This document shows, piece by piece, positions 63,135 to 64,000 of a DNA stretch of 64,000 bases (positions are counted from its first letter, which is position 1; each line of letters begins with the position of its first letter). The DNA is taken from assembly GCA_963794955.1 (NCBI GenBank), contig CAWCGF010000003.1, positions 124,001 to 188,000 of the forward strand, written 5' to 3'. This DNA is from JAFDVL01 sp963794955 (GTDB lineage: Bacteria > Acidobacteriota > Blastocatellia > RBC074). A program made the position numbers and the translations under genes. A model generated the notes under the pieces. That model saw only the letters and a program-made list of their open reading frames with translations. It was not told where the DNA came from and made no database searches.

Positions 63135-63226
63135 AAAATGTACAGCAAACGTGACAGTTTGCTGCTGCTTGCATAAATTGTAGATGCATCAGTCACCAGC
63201 AAACTGGAAAGTTTGCTGTACATTTT
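63135..63226. repeat. Dispersed inverted repeat, copy 2
   Basis: Arms 63135-63164 and 63197-63226 share the AAATGTACAGCAAAC...AGTTTGCTG sequence with the element at 36078-36167; the spacer is unrelated. The right arm includes the first base pairs of the thioesterase stop codon. Confidence 0.8.
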
Positions 63227-63614
63227 AATCTGTTAATGCTGCACGCAATGCTTCTGGCATTTCTGCTGGTTGCCCGTCTTTGGTGGCGACGACCGTCATC
63301 GTGCCTTCGGCGGCAAGTTCATTGTTTTCGTCAAAAAACTGATAGTCATAACGAATGGAACTGCGCCCTAGTTTGCCGACCGTAACGCGCAACGTAAATT
63401 CAGCGTCCAGTGCCAGCGTGCGTTTGAAGGTGCATTCGGCGTGGATGCGCGGGAAGCCATAGTCGCGTTGCTGGTACAAATGCGAATAACCGCGCGAGCG
63501 CAGCAATTCGGCTTCGCCCTCTTCAAAATAATCAAAATAACGCGGGAAGTTGATGCGAAACGCCGGGTCAGCATCCGCCCAACGAACGCGGCGCTTTAAG
63601 TCAATCGTCGGCAT
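63225..63614 (-). CDS. 4HBT-type acyl-CoA thioesterase
   Basis: A 129-residue hotdog-fold thioesterase. The conserved start VRWADADPAFRINFPRYFDYFEEGEAELLRSRG contains the catalytic Asp of the 4-hydroxybenzoyl-CoA thioesterase group. FKRTLALDAEF and IRYDYQFFDENNELAAEG complete the fold. It begins directly at the end of the cupin gene with no gap. Confidence 0.88.
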   Translation of the reverse strand: MPTIDLKRRVRWADADPAFRINFPRYFDYFEEGEAELLRSRGYSHLYQQRDYGFPRIHAECTFKRTLALDAEFTLRVTVGKLGRSSIRYDYQFFDENNELAAEGTMTVVATKDGQPAEMPEALRAALTD

Positions 63615-63998
63615 TTAGTTTTCCTTTTTCTTGAGCATCCCCGGCGAGTTCCATTTGAAAACGTGATAGATCGCTGGTGTATCCCCAACGTTGCGGATGC
63701 TGTGCAATTGATTCGCAGCCTGGAAAATGATCGAGCCGGGGCCGACGCGTTTCAGTTGCCCGTTCACCAGCGATTCGACGGTGCCTTCTTTGATAATGAT
63801 GATTTCTTCGTCCGGGTGTTTGTGCGGTTCGTGCGGCGTTGCCCCCGGATTGAGCGTCGTGATATGGCACTCTAATTCGTCCAGTGTGGCGGTAGGCGCT
63901 TGGAAAACCTTGCGGGTGAAGCCAATTTTCGAGGGCTTCACTTCAAAGCTATTCCAATCAAAGATGGATGATCCCATCACCGTAGGAGCAGTGCGTGC
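63615..63998 (-). CDS. Cupin-domain protein, 5' partial
   Basis: A small cupin with metal-binding motif 1 GATPHEPHKHPDEEIIIIKEG and motif 2 NQLHSIRNVGDTPAIYHV. The reading frame is open through the right edge (..RTAPTVMGSSIFDW), with the GTG at 63980 looking internal, so the N-terminus, perhaps with a signal peptide, lies outside the window. The gene abuts the thioesterase, suggesting cotranscription. Function beyond a single-domain cupin fold cannot be assigned. Confidence 0.82.
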   Translation of the reverse strand, partial: ARTAPTVMGSSIFDWNSFEVKPSKIGFTRKVFQAPTATLDELECHITTLNPGATPHEPHKHPDEEIIIIKEGTVESLVNGQLKRVGPGSIIFQAANQLHSIRNVGDTPAIYHVFKWNSPGMLKKKEN

Positions 63999-64000
63999 GA

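Overview
The window reads like a chromosome segment from an acidobacterium, probably of the Blastocatellia/Solibacter side. The main reason is three large secreted proteins (1047-3784, 17693-21397, 21692-23743) that end in the module known as TIGR03437, a C-terminal domain largely confined to Acidobacteria. Sigma-54 regulators with TPR arrays, Reg_prop sensor kinases and many secreted peptidases and beta-propellers fit the same picture. The taxonomic call is inference; there is no rRNA or tRNA gene here.

Layout. 0-13.6 kb: end of an HlyD-type efflux adaptor, a DUF5666-repeat secreted protein broken by two apparent frameshifts, a subtilisin-like protease with a GIIFSD-repeat tail, a TPR/sigma-54 activator, a MacB-type permease, a PA-IL-like secreted protein, a lytic transglycosylase and a DnaC-like ATPase. 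13.8-24.6 kb: moaE, an acidobacterial secreted protein, a TIGR00300 (ornithine-cyclodeaminase-type) enzyme, an HzsA-related two-haem-motif protein and a putative glycosidase. 24.6-34 kb: a pyrimidine biosynthesis locus in two divergent arms, DUF1499-ClpX_ZF-pyrR-pyrB-unknown-pyrC on the minus strand and pyrK-phosphotriesterase-pyrD-M23-GNAT-pyrF on the plus strand. 34-41.3 kb: a DUF3108 protein, an M28 lipoprotein peptidase and a BNR/sialidase-like protein. 41.7-46.8 kb: purE and purK separated by an ATPase/HNH pair that resembles the Septu (PtuA/PtuB) anti-phage system, then a Thermus-type isocitrate dehydrogenase with a frameshift. 47-50.8 kb: a Reg_prop histidine kinase and LuxR-type response regulator.

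50.8-60.6 kb is the most unusual stretch: an AT-richer run of twelve co-directional small secreted proteins plus one gene remnant. It is built from a few recurring modules: single-repeat lectin-like peptides, TolB/PD40 propellers, tectonin propellers, a Cys-bounded ~100-residue domain (called domain A here), a ~90-residue AKKGQ domain (domain B here) and one HExxH metalloprotease. The modules recur in duplicated blocks directly downstream of the two-component system. I do not recognise this locus as a described system.

60.7-64 kb holds ordinary metabolic genes: a Tat-exported Gfo/Idh/MocA oxidoreductase, an MDR-type dehydrogenase, a 4HBT thioesterase and a cupin cut by the window edge. Many intergenic gaps carry long, locus-specific inverted repeats that abut or overlap stop codons; one sequence version occurs at two distant loci (36.1 and 63.2 kb).
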